Counted from the first letter of the stretch, positions 48,930 to 58,746 are shown. The stretch is 64,000 bases of DNA from Azospirillum sp. 412522 (GCF_019805165.1 NZ_RWIJ01000013.1:62001-126000), one strand, 5' to 3'. The notes: generated by a model not told the origin, from the letters alone. A program made the numbers and translations.

Positions 48930-50326
48930 CGGTGAGCGGACAGGCGGGAGCGGATAGCGGAGCAGCCGGTAGGGCGGTGGCGCGGCGGGCCGAAAGGCGG
49001 CGGCGGACGCCGTTGCTGAAACGGTTCCTGCCGCGCACCCTGTTCGGACGGTCTCTGCTGATCATCGTCACGCCCGTGATCCTGGCCCAGGCGGTGGCGA
49101 CCTGGATCTTCTACGACCGCCATTGGGATACGGTGACGAATCGGCTGGCCTATGGGGTTGCCGGCGACATCGCCACCGTCATCGCCGTGCTGGAACACGA
49201 TCCGACGCCGGAGGGGCGCGACTGGACGCTAGCCACCGCCGCCCGCACCACCGATCTCATTGTCACCCTGGAACCTGGCCAAGTCCTGCCGGAGCAGCGC
49301 CGCCAATTGAGCGGCCTGCTGGAGCGCACCCTGGGAAAGGCGCTGGACGACCGGGTTGGCCGCCCCTTCACCATCAATACCCGCGTCGCCCATGAATGGT
49401 ACGAGATCCGGGTGCAGATGGCCGACGGGGTGCTGTCGGTGATGTCGCCGGAGCGCCGGTTGTTCACCCCGACCAGCTACATCTTCATCCTGTGGATGGT
49501 CGGATCGGCCATCGTGCTGTTCGCCGTCGCCATCCTGTTCATGCGCAACCAGATCAGACCGATCAAGCGGCTGGCGGTCGCCGCCGACGCGCTGGGCAAG
49601 GGCCGCGACGTGTCCAACTTCAAGATGGAGGGAGCGACGGAGGTGCGGCAGGCGGCCTCCGCCTTCCTGCTGATGCGCGAACGCATCCAGCGGCAGATCA
49701 ACCAGCGCACGGAGATGCTGGCCGGCGTCAGCCACGACCTGCGCACGCCGCTGACCCGGATGAAGCTGGCCCTCGACATGATCGTGGATGCCGACCTCGA
49801 TCCCGAGGTGGAGGAGTTGAAGGCCGATGTCGCCGAGATGGAGGAGATGATCGAGGGGTATCTCGCCTTCGCCCGCGGCGAGGGAACGGAGGCGGTGCAG
49901 CCGACCGACCTGACGCGCCTGCTGAACGAGGTTGCCGCCGGCGCCCGGCGCGAGGGAACCGAGGTGACGCTGACCGCTCCCGAGGGGCTGACCCTGCCGC
50001 TGCGCCCGAATGCGGTGCGCCGCTGCATCGCCAACCTGCTGGTCAATGCCGGCCGCCATGCCGGCACCGCCTGGGTGAAGGCCGAACGCGAGGGCAGCAC
50101 CATCGAGATCACGGTGGACGACGACGGACCCGGCATCCCGGCCTATCTGCGCGACGACGTGTTCAAGCCCTTCTTCCGTGTCGACAGCAGCCGCAATCTC
50201 GACACCGGCGGTTCGGGCCTCGGGCTGACCATCGCGCGGGACGTGGCCCGCAGCCACGGCGGCGACATCACCCTGGACGACAGCCCCTATGGCGGCCTGC
50301 GCGCGGTGATCCGGCTGCCGGTTTGA
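48926..50326 (+). CDS. EnvZ-type sensor histidine kinase
   Basis: A 466-residue membrane kinase. Membrane helix 1 at about 42-62, a periplasmic sensor to about 183, helix 2 at 184-206, HAMP to about 260, then the H-box AGVSHDLRTPLTRMK with H270 and the ATPase N-box NLLVNAGRHA, G1 DDDGPGIP and G2 GGSGLGLTIA. The signal is unknown. The start overlaps the response regulator (ATGA). Partner of the PetR-like regulator. Confidence 0.95.
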   Translation: MTVSGQAGADSGAAGRAVARRAERRRRTPLLKRFLPRTLFGRSLLIIVTPVILAQAVATWIFYDRHWDTVTNRLAYGVAGDIATVIAVLEHDPTPEGRDWTLATAARTTDLIVTLEPGQVLPEQRRQLSGLLERTLGKALDDRVGRPFTINTRVAHEWYEIRVQMADGVLSVMSPERRLFTPTSYIFILWMVGSAIVLFAVAILFMRNQIRPIKRLAVAADALGKGRDVSNFKMEGATEVRQAASAFLLMRERIQRQINQRTEMLAGVSHDLRTPLTRMKLALDMIVDADLDPEVEELKADVAEMEEMIEGYLAFARGEGTEAVQPTDLTRLLNEVAAGARREGTEVTLTAPEGLTLPLRPNAVRRCIANLLVNAGRHAGTAWVKAEREGSTIEITVDDDGPGIPAYLRDDVFKPFFRVDSSRNLDTGGSGLGLTIARDVARSHGGDITLDDSPYGGLRAVIRLPV

Positions 50327-50333
50327 TCCCATG

Positions 50334-50359
50334 AAAAAGCCCGCCTTCGTCAGGCGGGC
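50334..50359 (-). terminator. Intrinsic terminator between the kinase and LuxR-type genes
   Basis: GCCCGCC-TTCGTCA-GGCGGGC stem-loop. On the minus strand it is followed by TTTTTCAT, right for the end of the LuxR-type transcript; it also lies 12 bp after the kinase stop, so may act both ways. Confidence 0.8.
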
Positions 50360-50456
50360 AATTCATGTCATGCAACGATTGCCTCCTCCCCTCCCTTGCG
50401 AGCGGCGAAGCCGTCCGCAAGGGAAGACGGGATGGGAGCAATGGACAGTCGGATCG

Positions 50457-51146
50457 TTACTGGTTCGCCGCCGCCGCGACGACATTGGCACCGGCCAGTT
50501 CGCCGCCGATGCCGTTGTTCAGCGCCCAGATGGCGGCCTGGGTGCGGTTGGAGGCGTTGATCTTGCGCAGCAGGCTCTTCAGGTGAACCTTCACGGTGGC
50601 TTCCGTGATGTTCAGGTGGTTGGCGATCATCTTGTTGCTGTCGCCGTTGAGCAGGCAGCGCAGGATCTGCACCTCGCGCTGCGACAGGCCCTTGCGCGAC
50701 ACCGGCATTTCGGTGCCGTTGCCGTTGACGCGGCCGGAGATCAGCAGCGCGGCCAGATGGGTGGGGAACACCTTCTCGCCCATCATCACCAGCTTCAGCG
50801 ACTGGGCCAGCGCGTCGGACGACAGGTCCTTCATCAGGTAGCCGTCGGCACCGGCTTCCAGCGCATTGGCGAGGCGGCGGGTGCACAGGTCGCTGGTCAG
50901 GATGACCATGCGGGTTTCCGGCAGCAGGGCACGCAGGCGGCGCATCCCATCCGCCTCCTCGTCGCCGCCATTCTGCAGGTCCAGAAGGACGAGCTGCGGC
51001 CGCAGGCCGTTCTCGGCCGCGCCCAGCGCCTCGCGCAGGTTTCCCGCCTCGGCGACGATCTGGAAGGGCGAATCATCGAGCAGGCGCTTCAGCCCCTCGC
51101 GAAACAGCTTGTTCGAATCGATAAGAAAAGCGCGCACTGAGTCCAT
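50457..51146 (-). CDS. NarL/LuxR-type response regulator
   Basis: A 229-residue regulator: receiver with phospho-site D56 (LVLLDLQNG) and K106 (LMKD), and a C-terminal LuxR helix-turn-helix (about 155-215) with LSQREVQILRCLLNGDSNKM and LNITEATVKVHLKSLLRKIN. Start MDSVRAFLIDSNKLFREGL is typical of small-stress/exopolysaccharide NarL regulators. The receiver lacks the early double acidic pair (LIDSN instead of DDH), so its phosphorylation may differ. No kinase is next to it, only the divergent EnvZ-like pair's end. Confidence 0.9.
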   Translation of the reverse strand: MDSVRAFLIDSNKLFREGLKRLLDDSPFQIVAEAGNLREALGAAENGLRPQLVLLDLQNGGDEEADGMRRLRALLPETRMVILTSDLCTRRLANALEAGADGYLMKDLSSDALAQSLKLVMMGEKVFPTHLAALLISGRVNGNGTEMPVSRKGLSQREVQILRCLLNGDSNKMIANHLNITEATVKVHLKSLLRKINASNRTQAAIWALNNGIGGELAGANVVAAAANQ

Positions 51147-51671
51147 CGTCCGCTCCCGCAATTTTGGTCGATCGTCATGACGTCGTGGCCAGGGTAAAGG
51201 CCGTTGTACAGAGGAAGGTCCCGACGCATTGGCGATTCGGCGATTACCCCTCGATAGCTTCGGCAGGCCGTTATTTAGGGGGAGGTTACCCCCGTGTCGT
51301 GCCCTACGGTACCACTCTCCGGAGTTAAAAGAAGAACGCATTGGGCATATGCGCAAAGCCTCTCCAAGATTTCAGGATCCAAAGATATCACAACAGCGAA
51401 CATTGCTCTGCGCGAAGGCGTTAACTGTTTTGTTAACCACCACTTATTTGCGTATGACTGCGCTCGATGGGCGAGGTATGCCGCAAAAATCTCACACCAA
51501 GTTGTGTTTGCAATCGCTGGCGTGGTGATGCCAACAGATAACCCGAATGGAGACCCTGTGCTTTCGATATAGAAATGGGCGCTTCCGACACCGTGCCGCT
51601 TGACCATTCCTGGCCGCGCATGCGCATTTCTGCCGGCTTCCGCCCCTCGGCGGAGACAGGACGGGGATAGG
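51147..51671. other. Long gene-free region upstream of the LuxR-type regulator
   Basis: About 525 bp. Low GC between about 51330 and 51560. It contains two GTTAAC sites six bases apart (51420-51437). Frames through the region are interrupted or have no codon bias. Confidence 0.5.
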
Positions 51672-51845
51672 ATGGGCTGGCAGATCATCGCCGCCGCCAT
51701 GGCGGGCTATCTGGTGCTGCTGGGGCGCAGCGCATGGAAGCAGGGCGAGTTCCGCCAGTACCTGCGCAGCCTCGCCATCGTCGCGACGCTGTGCACCCTG
51801 CTGGCGGGCGCCGTCGCCCTGGCGATGCTGCTGGACGGGGCGTAG
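51672..51845 (+). CDS. Small two-helix membrane protein
   Basis: A 57-residue protein starting MGWQIIAAAMAGYLVLLGRS, with hydrophobic segments at about 3-17 and 33-54 and a basic loop between (WKQGEFRQYLR). A GGGGATAGG site precedes the ATG. It is convergent with degP. I do not recognise it. Confidence 0.65.
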   Translation: MGWQIIAAAMAGYLVLLGRSAWKQGEFRQYLRSLAIVATLCTLLAGAVALAMLLDGA

Positions 51846-51891
51846 GCGCTCCCCGACCATCCAGCTCCGACTTCCCGTCACTGACGCAATA

Positions 51892-51922
51892 AAAAAGGCG
51901 CCGGCGGTCTCCCGCCGACGCC
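51892..51922 (-). terminator. Intrinsic terminator after degP
   Basis: GGCGCCGGCGG and CCGCCGACGCC form a GC stem with TCTC loop; on the minus strand it is followed by TTTTTTATT. It ends the hfl-degP transcript. Confidence 0.9.
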
Positions 51923-51942
51923 ATGTTCCTTTGCCGCCGCGA

Positions 51943-53526
51943 TCAGCTGAGCGGGATCGCCACGAAGCGCAGGTCGCCCTTGCGATCGACCAGAAGCAGA
52001 ACGGACTTCTTGCTCTGCTCCTTGGCCTTCTGGACCTTGGCGGTCACATCCTCGGGCTTGCGGACCTCTTCCTGGCCGACCTCGATGATGACGTCGCCCG
52101 CGCGCAGCCCCTTCTCCGCCGCCGTGGAGTTGCCGGCCACGTCGGTGATGACCACGCCCTTCATGTCGGGCTTGATCTCGTACTGCTGGCGCAGTTCCGG
52201 CGTGATGGCGGTCAGCTTCATGCCGAGCGATTCGGTCGGCTTCTGGGCCGGAGCCTTGTCCTTCGGCTGCTGCTTCTCGTCCGGACCGGCAGTGAGCAGG
52301 CCCTGCTCCTCAGCAGCCTCCAGTTCGCCGACCTTGACCTGGACGGTCTGCGCCTTGCCCTTGCGCCAGACCTCGACCGGCACGGCCTTGTCGATGCCGG
52401 TTTCGGCGACGACGCGGGGCAGGCGCCGCATCTCGTCGATTTCCTTGCCGTCGAACTTGGTCACCACGTCACCCGCCTGGATGCCGCCCTTGGCGGCCGG
52501 GCCGTCCGGGGTGACGGAAGCGACCAGCGCACCCTTGTGGCCGGGCAGGCCCAGGCTCTCGGCGATCTCCGGCGTCACCGCCTGGATGCGCACGCCCAGC
52601 CAGCCGCGGCGGGTCTTGCCATAGTCCTTCAGCTGCGCCACCACCTGCTTGGCGAGGTTGGACGGAATGGCGAAGCCGATGCCGACGGACCCGCCCGACG
52701 GCGAGAAGATGGCGGTGTTGATGCCGATGACCTCGCCGTTCAGGTTGAACATCGGGCCGCCGGAGTTGCCGCGGTTGATCGAGGCATCGGTCTGCAGGAA
52801 ATCGTCGTACGGGCCGGCGTCGATGTTGCGCTGGCGCGCCGAGATGATGCCGGCGGTGACCGATCCACCCAGACCGAACGGATTGCCGATGGCCAGAACC
52901 CAGTCGCCGACGCGCATGGCATCGCTGTCGCCGAAGGGCACCGCGACCAGGGGGTGGCTGGTCTTGATCTTCAGCAGGGCCAAGTCGGTCTTGCTGTCCT
53001 TGCCAACCAACTCCGCCTTGATGTTGGTGTCGTCCTGCAGGATGACGGTGATCTCGTCGGCGTCCTGAACGACATGGTTGTTGGTGACGACATAGCCGTT
53101 CTTGGCATCGATGATGAAGCCGGACCCCAGCGAGGTCGCCTTGCGCTGCGGCTGGTCCTGCTGCTGCTGGCGGTCGAAGAAGTCCTTGAAGAAGTCCTCG
53201 AAGGGCGAGCCCGGCGGAAACTGCGGGATCTCCGGCCGCTGGCCCTGCGGACGCTGAGGCGCGTTCTGGCTGGTGGAGATGTTGACGACCGCCGGCAGCA
53301 GCTTTTCCGCCAGATCGGCGAAGCTGCCGGGCGCATTGCGGTTGGGCGTTGCCGCCTGGGCCTGGGCCGGCGCAGCCGCGAAGGCGCCCATCACGACGCC
53401 CCCGGCCATGACCGACGTCATGCCCCAGACGATGGCGGCGACCAGCGGCCGGACGCCCACCTTGCGAGGCCGGGCCTCGGCCACGGCACCGCGCGTGGCG
53501 GGTTCGAAGTTGGGTATGCGAATCAA
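51943..53526 (-). CDS. degP: DegP/HtrA periplasmic serine protease
   Basis: A 527-residue Do-family protease. It has an N-terminal signal/anchor (LVAAIVWGMTSVMAGGVVMG), a Q/P-rich loop, the trypsin-like domain with H151 (NNHVVQ), D181 and S255 (RGNSGGPM), and two PDZ domains. It degrades and refolds periplasmic proteins. The start is TTG 53526 with GGGAGAG upstream. It lies about 265 bp after hflC in the same direction, completing a quality-control set. Confidence 0.94.
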   Translation of the reverse strand: MIRIPNFEPATRGAVAEARPRKVGVRPLVAAIVWGMTSVMAGGVVMGAFAAAPAQAQAATPNRNAPGSFADLAEKLLPAVVNISTSQNAPQRPQGQRPEIPQFPPGSPFEDFFKDFFDRQQQQDQPQRKATSLGSGFIIDAKNGYVVTNNHVVQDADEITVILQDDTNIKAELVGKDSKTDLALLKIKTSHPLVAVPFGDSDAMRVGDWVLAIGNPFGLGGSVTAGIISARQRNIDAGPYDDFLQTDASINRGNSGGPMFNLNGEVIGINTAIFSPSGGSVGIGFAIPSNLAKQVVAQLKDYGKTRRGWLGVRIQAVTPEIAESLGLPGHKGALVASVTPDGPAAKGGIQAGDVVTKFDGKEIDEMRRLPRVVAETGIDKAVPVEVWRKGKAQTVQVKVGELEAAEEQGLLTAGPDEKQQPKDKAPAQKPTESLGMKLTAITPELRQQYEIKPDMKGVVITDVAGNSTAAEKGLRAGDVIIEVGQEEVRKPEDVTAKVQKAKEQSKKSVLLLVDRKGDLRFVAIPLS

Positions 53527-53728
53527 CGTGCTCTCCCTACCAGACGTCCGGCCGGTTCCATGGGCAGGATCGGCCGCCCAGTTCTGGGCCATATAGGTGT
53601 TGGGCCAAGAGTATGGCTGCAAAATGGCGTGCCGGTCCAGTCGGCACCAGTGGAAATCTTAAGCCCGCGGATTTCCTTTGAACCAGTGCTGCGGACCGCT
53701 CGCCTCGGCCCGCTGGTGCCGGACATGG

Positions 53729-53767
53729 CTGTGGCCGGATCGAGGGGGAAACTCGACCCGGCCACAG
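53729..53767. terminator. Long stem-loop after hflC
   Basis: CTGTGGCCGGATCGAG pairs with CTCGACCCGGCCACAG (one mismatch) around a short loop. No T-run follows on the minus strand, so it may be a processing or attenuating hairpin between hflC and degP rather than a plain terminator. Confidence 0.55.
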
Positions 53768-53792
53768 TCAGCGTCGCTTCCGAACGGCGGTA

Positions 53793-54731
53793 TTACTGCG
53801 CCGGCGCGGGAGCCGGAGCCGGAGCCGGTGCAGCCGGAGCAGCCGGAGCAGCCACGCCACCACCGACCTGCGGGCCAGTGCCGTTGAAGTAGCGGAAGAA
53901 CTCGCCTGTGGGCGACAGCACCATGGTGGTGTCGTTCCCGTTCAGCGACTTCCGATAGGCCTCGAGCGACCGGTAGAAGCCATAGAATCCGGGATCCTGC
54001 GAGGTCGCCTCGGCGATCAGCTTCAGCGCGGAGTTGTCGCCTTCGCCGCGCAGGATCTGCGCGTCGCGCTGGGCCTCGGCGATGATGACCGTGCGCTCGC
54101 GTTCGGCGCGCGACTTGATCTGCTGCGACTGCTCCTGGCCCTGGGCGCGGGCCTCCGACGCTTCGCGTTCACGTTCGGAGCGCATGCGGGCGAAGATCGA
54201 CTGGCTGGTCTCTTCCGGCAGATCGGCGCGGCGGATGCGCACGTCGACGATCTCGATGCCGAAGCGCTTGGCCTCGTCGTTCACCTGCCCCTTGATGTCG
54301 GTCATGATGCGGGCACGTTCGTCCGACAGGACGGCCAGCACCGTGACGTTGCCGAGCACGCGGCGCAGCGAGGAGTTGACGATCGAGTTCAGGCGGGTTT
54401 CGGCCACCGCCTCGGTCCCGGCGGTCTGGTAGAAGCGCAGCGGGTCGTGGATGCGGTAACGGGCGAAGGCATCGACGTCCAGCCGCTTCTGGTCGGCCAG
54501 GATGACCTGCTCCACCGGCGGATCGAGGTCGAGGACGCGGCGGTCGAGCAGCCGGACTTCCTGGATGAAGGGGATCTTCACCTTCAGGCCCGGTTCCTGG
54601 ATCACCCGGCGCGGTTCGCCGAACTGCAGGACCAGCGCCTGCTGGGCCTCGTTGACGGTGAACAGGGCGGACGACGCGACGACGCCCAGAGCGACGATGG
54701 CGATGCCGGCGATGGCGAGGGTGCGTTTCAT
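53793..54731 (-). CDS. hflC: Membrane protease regulator HflC
   Basis: A 312-residue stomatin/prohibitin-family protein with one N-terminal helix (IAGIAIVALGVVASSALFTV) and the SPFH domain (VNEAQQALVLQFGEPRRVIQ, then LPEETSQSIFARMRSERERE). With HflK it surrounds FtsH and controls its activity. The C-terminal 30 residues are Ala/Pro repeats (APAPAPAPAQ). The start is 14 bp after the hflK stop. Confidence 0.95.
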   Translation of the reverse strand: MKRTLAIAGIAIVALGVVASSALFTVNEAQQALVLQFGEPRRVIQEPGLKVKIPFIQEVRLLDRRVLDLDPPVEQVILADQKRLDVDAFARYRIHDPLRFYQTAGTEAVAETRLNSIVNSSLRRVLGNVTVLAVLSDERARIMTDIKGQVNDEAKRFGIEIVDVRIRRADLPEETSQSIFARMRSEREREASEARAQGQEQSQQIKSRAERERTVIIAEAQRDAQILRGEGDNSALKLIAEATSQDPGFYGFYRSLEAYRKSLNGNDTTMVLSPTGEFFRYFNGTGPQVGGGVAAPAAPAAPAPAPAPAPAQ

Positions 54732-54744
54732 GATGCGATCCTCC

Positions 54745-55995
54745 TCACTGGCCGGAGACTGAAGGGTTCTGGGGCAGCGACGACAGCGGCTGCGTCTGCG
54801 TGCCGGACCGCGCTCCTCCCTGGTTGCCGCTCTGGCCCGGCTGCGCCTGACGCGGCGCCTGCTGCGGAGCAGGGGCGGCGTTGGGAGCAAGCTGGTTCAG
54901 CGGCAGGTAGGGCACGACGTTCTGCGCCGATCCGTCGACGATGATCTTGTTCCGGCCGCGGAGGATCTCCTCCATGGTTTCCAGATACATGCGCCGGGCG
55001 GTGACGTCCTTGTTCAGCGCATAGGCCTCGTACACCTTGCGGAAGCGGTCGGCATCGCCCTGCGCCAGGCTGACCACCTGCTCGCGGTAGGCCGAGGCTT
55101 CCTGCACCAGCCGCTCCGCCTCGCCGCGGGCGCGCGGGATGATGTCGTTGCGGTAGGCTTCCGCCTCGTTGCGGGCGCGCTCGCGGTCGGCGCGGGCACG
55201 CTGCACGTCGTTGAAGGCGTCGATGACCGGCTGCGGGGGGTCCGCCTTCTGCAACTGGACCTGGGTGATCTCGATGCCGGCCTGATACTCGTCCAGCATG
55301 GTCTGGAGAAGCTGGCGGGTCGAGGTTTCGATCTGCTGGCGGGCCTCGGTCAGGGCGGGCTGCAGGTCGGTGCGGCCGATGACCTCGCGCATGGCGCTTT
55401 CGGCGGCCTTCTTCACCGTCACTTCCGGCTCGCGGATCTTGAACAGGAAGTTGCCGGCGTCCTTGATGACCCAGAACACCGTGAAGTCGATGTCGATGAT
55501 GTTCTCGTCGCCGGTCAGCATCAGCGACTCGTCCGGCACGTCGCGGTCGTTGCGACCACCGCCGACGGAGGAGCGGTAACCGACCTCGATCCGGTTGACG
55601 CGCGTCACCTTGGGCAGCAGCACGGTCTCGATCGGCGACGGCAGGCGGTAGCGCAGGCCGGGCTGCTCGGTGCGGGTCCACTGGCCGAAACGCATGACGA
55701 CGCCCTGCTCGTCCGCCTCGACGCGGTAGATGCCGCTGGCGAGCCAGATCAGGCCGAGCACACCGGCGACCAGCGCGACGCCCCGGCCGCTGCCGAAGCC
55801 GCCGGGCATGGCGCGGCGCAGACGGTCCTGGCTCCGCCGCAGCAGATCCTCAAGGTCGGGAGGCTGCGGGCCACCGCCACCGCCGCCATTTCCCCCGCCC
55901 TGGGGACGCCCCCACGGGTTGCCCGGGCCGTTGTTGCCCGGCGGAGGACCCCAGGGGCCGCCACCACCGCCCCCACCCTGATTGTTCCACGGCAT
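54745..55995 (-). CDS. hflK: Membrane protease regulator HflK
   Basis: A 416-residue SPFH-domain protein. The first 45 residues are Gly/Pro/Asn-rich (MPWNNQGGGGGGGPWGPPPG), the usual flexible cytoplasmic part. One membrane helix at about 72-90 and the HflK motif RVEADEQGVVMRFGQWTRTE follow. Partners with HflC. A Gln/Pro-rich tail (about 365-416) ends it. It begins the hflK-hflC-degP order. Confidence 0.95.
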   Translation of the reverse strand: MPWNNQGGGGGGGPWGPPPGNNGPGNPWGRPQGGGNGGGGGGPQPPDLEDLLRRSQDRLRRAMPGGFGSGRGVALVAGVLGLIWLASGIYRVEADEQGVVMRFGQWTRTEQPGLRYRLPSPIETVLLPKVTRVNRIEVGYRSSVGGGRNDRDVPDESLMLTGDENIIDIDFTVFWVIKDAGNFLFKIREPEVTVKKAAESAMREVIGRTDLQPALTEARQQIETSTRQLLQTMLDEYQAGIEITQVQLQKADPPQPVIDAFNDVQRARADRERARNEAEAYRNDIIPRARGEAERLVQEASAYREQVVSLAQGDADRFRKVYEAYALNKDVTARRMYLETMEEILRGRNKIIVDGSAQNVVPYLPLNQLAPNAAPAPQQAPRQAQPGQSGNQGGARSGTQTQPLSSLPQNPSVSGQ

Positions 55996-56167
55996 CCGAC
56001 TGCGTCCCCCTCTGCGATTCGTCCCATCATGTGGAAGCGCAATGGCTTAAGCCCCGCGCATCCCTTTACCGATCTCGTCCGTCGGTCCTATAGTCCCCCA
56101 TACCCTTCGGCAAGGATTCCACCAACGGATATCCGCCAATATCGGGAAGACAGCGGAGTTTTCAACC

Positions 56168-57352
56168 ATGGCGCAGATCGGCGAAGCTCAAGTCATGCAG
56201 GCGCTGAAGACCGTCATCGACCCGGACCGGGGCGGCGACATCGTCAGTTTGGGCATGTTGTCGGGCCTCGTGGTGCGCGACGGGCATGTCGCTTTTTCCA
56301 TCGAAGTCGATCCCAAGCGCGGCGCCCAGGCCGAACCGTTGCGCCACGCCGCGGAGAAGGCGGTGGATGCCCTGCCCGGGGTCCTGTCGGTCACCGCGGT
56401 GCTGACCGCCCATCGCGCGGCGCCTCAGGGTGCGGCACAGGGCCACACGCATTCGCATGGCGGGCAGCACGGCCATTCCCACGGTCATTCCCATGGCGGG
56501 ACCCATGGAGGAGCACCGCAGGGAGCGCCGCAGGGCGACCCGCAGAAGCCGCTGGTTCCCGGCGTGAAGGCGATCGTCGCCGTCGCGTCCGGCAAGGGCG
56601 GCGTCGGCAAATCGACCACCTCGGCCAATCTGGCGCTGGCGCTGGCCGCCAACGGACTGAAGGTCGGGCTGCTCGACGCCGACATCTACGGCCCGTCGAT
56701 GCCGCGCATGATGGGCATTTCCGGCCGCCCCAACAGTCCTGACGGCAAGCGTCTGGAGCCGATGGAGAATTACGGCATCAAGGTGATGTCCATGGGCTTC
56801 CTGGTGGCCGAGGACACGCCGATGATCTGGCGCGGCCCGATGGTGATGAGCGCGTTGCAGCAGATGCTGCGCGACGTCAACTGGGGCACGCTCGACATCC
56901 TGGTGGTGGACATGCCGCCCGGCACCGGCGACGCCCAGTTGACCATGGCGCAGCAGGTCCCGCTGGCCGGTGCGGTGATCGTCTCCACCCCGCAGGACAT
57001 CGCCCTGCTCGATGCCCGCAAGGGGCTGAACATGTTCCGCCGCGTCGATGTGCCGGTGTTGGGCATCATCGAGAACATGAGCTATTTCTGCTGTCCCAAC
57101 TGCGGCCACCGCACCGACATCTTCAGCCACGGCGGCGCCCGCAAGGAGGCCGACGATCTGGGCATGGAGTTCCTGGGCGAGATTCCGCTGCACCTGTCGA
57201 TCCGCGAGACCTCCGACCAGGGCCAGCCGATCGTGGTGTCGCAGCCGGACTCCGAGCACGCCCAGTCCTATCGCCGCATCGCCACCCGCCTGTGGGAGAA
57301 GATCGGCGGCGGCACCGGCGGCCGCGCGGCCCCGCGCATCGTGGTGCAGTAA
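56168..57352 (+). CDS. Mrp/ApbC iron-sulfur carrier ATPase with His-rich linker
   Basis: A 394-residue ParA-like ATPase. It has an N-terminal MIP18/DUF59 domain (about 1-85), a linker at 93-113 with nine histidines in the H-S-H-G style, the deviant P-loop [10 protein letters not shown] (141-150), and CPNC near residue 305, which binds the Fe-S cluster in a dimer. It assembles or carries iron-sulfur clusters. Divergent from hflK. The His-rich stretch is longer than in most Mrp proteins. Confidence 0.93.
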   Translation: MAQIGEAQVMQALKTVIDPDRGGDIVSLGMLSGLVVRDGHVAFSIEVDPKRGAQAEPLRHAAEKAVDALPGVLSVTAVLTAHRAAPQGAAQGHTHSHGGQHGHSHGHSHGGTHGGAPQGAPQGDPQKPLVPGVKAIVAVASGKGGVGKSTTSANLALALAANGLKVGLLDADIYGPSMPRMMGISGRPNSPDGKRLEPMENYGIKVMSMGFLVAEDTPMIWRGPMVMSALQQMLRDVNWGTLDILVVDMPPGTGDAQLTMAQQVPLAGAVIVSTPQDIALLDARKGLNMFRRVDVPVLGIIENMSYFCCPNCGHRTDIFSHGGARKEADDLGMEFLGEIPLHLSIRETSDQGQPIVVSQPDSEHAQSYRRIATRLWEKIGGGTGGRAAPRIVVQ

Positions 57353-57391
57353 GGGGATTGGGGGTGGGCACAACCTCCCACCCCCGATCCC

Positions 57392-58642
57392 TCACCCGTA
57401 GCGCCGCTGCGCTTCGACCGTCAGCCCCAGGCCGACGGAGCCGAAGATGTTGCCCTCCACCACCCGCGCGCCGGGCGCCCCGGCCAGGATCGCCGCACGC
57501 ACCTGGGGCAGCAGGGTGGAACCGCCGGTCAGGAACACCGCGTCGATTCGCTCGGCGGTCACACCTGCATCGGCCAGGCAATCGCGAATGCGGGCGCCGA
57601 TCCGCGCCGCCAGCGAACCGGTAGCGCGATTCAGTGCCTCGCGGTCCACCGCCAGCGCCAGATCCCCACCCCCCCAGTCCAAGGCCAGTTCCGCTGCCTC
57701 ATGGTCCGACAATGCGATTTTCGTGCGCTCGACCGCCATTGCCAGCGCATGGCCCTGACGGTGCTCGACCACACCGATCAGACGCTCGATCTTCTCCGGC
57801 TCGGCCGAATCGCGTTGCAGGCGCTCAAGTTCGGCCATCGCCTTTGCGGTGTAGAGGAAGTTGATCTTCGACCAGGTCGCCAAATCGAAGTAGATGCTCT
57901 TCGGCGCCAGCAATCCGGCGCGCTTCATGGCGCTGCCCAGCCCCAGTTCCGGCATGGCGGTGGCGATGCTGAGGTCGCGGTCGAAATCCGTGCCGCCGAC
58001 GCGGATGCCGTCATTCGCCAGGATATCGCCGGCCCGGTCGGACTTGCCGCGCCGCTCCGGTCCGATGCGCACCACCGAGAAGTCCGAGGTGCCGCCGCCG
58101 ATGTCGGCGATCAGCGCCAGTTCCTCGCCCGCCACCTGCTGTTCGTAGTCGAGGGCGGCGGCAATGGGTTCGAACTGGAAGGAGACATTGCGGAATCCGG
58201 CGGCACGGGCGATCTGGCCCAACGCCTCCTCCGCCGCCGCGTCGCCGGCCGGGTCGCCGTCGACGAAGTGGACCGGCCGGCCGACCACCACGTCGCCCAG
58301 CTCGCCGCCCAGCGTTTCCTCGGCCCGCTTCCTCACCAGATCGAGGAAGGTGCCGATCACCGCGCGGAAGCTGATGCGCCCCTTGCGGAGCGCGGTGTCG
58401 GCATCGATCAGATCGGTACCGAGCATCGACTTGATGGAGCGCATCAGCCGACCCTCCACACCCGACACGTAACCGTCGATGGCCGCCTGTCCGATGGTGG
58501 TCCGGTCATGCTCGAAGTCGAAGAACACCGCGGTCGGCAGGGTCGTGCGCGTGCCGTCCAGCGCCAGCAGCCGGAAGCCGTCCGCGTCCTGCACGCCCAG
58601 CGTCGTGTTCGAGGTGCCGAAATCGAGCCCGCACGCCGTCAT
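57392..58642 (-). CDS. YegD-like Hsp70-family protein without substrate-binding domain
   Basis: A 416-residue actin/Hsp70-fold ATPase. Phosphate loops LDFGTSNTTLG, IADIGGGTSDFSVVRI and VFLTGGSTLLPQVR are in place. The C-terminal peptide-binding part of DnaK is missing; the length matches E. coli YegD. Its role is unknown. It converges with the mrp gene with about 40 bp between stops. Confidence 0.92.
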   Translation of the reverse strand: MTACGLDFGTSNTTLGVQDADGFRLLALDGTRTTLPTAVFFDFEHDRTTIGQAAIDGYVSGVEGRLMRSIKSMLGTDLIDADTALRKGRISFRAVIGTFLDLVRKRAEETLGGELGDVVVGRPVHFVDGDPAGDAAAEEALGQIARAAGFRNVSFQFEPIAAALDYEQQVAGEELALIADIGGGTSDFSVVRIGPERRGKSDRAGDILANDGIRVGGTDFDRDLSIATAMPELGLGSAMKRAGLLAPKSIYFDLATWSKINFLYTAKAMAELERLQRDSAEPEKIERLIGVVEHRQGHALAMAVERTKIALSDHEAAELALDWGGGDLALAVDREALNRATGSLAARIGARIRDCLADAGVTAERIDAVFLTGGSTLLPQVRAAILAGAPGARVVEGNIFGSVGLGLTVEAQRRYG

Positions 58643-58746
58643 GTCCCGCCTCCTGCCCGGATGACCGGTGCGGCCACCCGCCGCACCGGAAAAGGGGCGA
58701 GCGTATAACGGCTCCCGACCGCCGGATCAAGGGGGCTGCCGGATGA

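Noticed and set aside
56162..57373. Minus-strand frame opposite the mrp gene
   Set aside because: Shadow; the plus strand has the P-loop and CPNC motifs.
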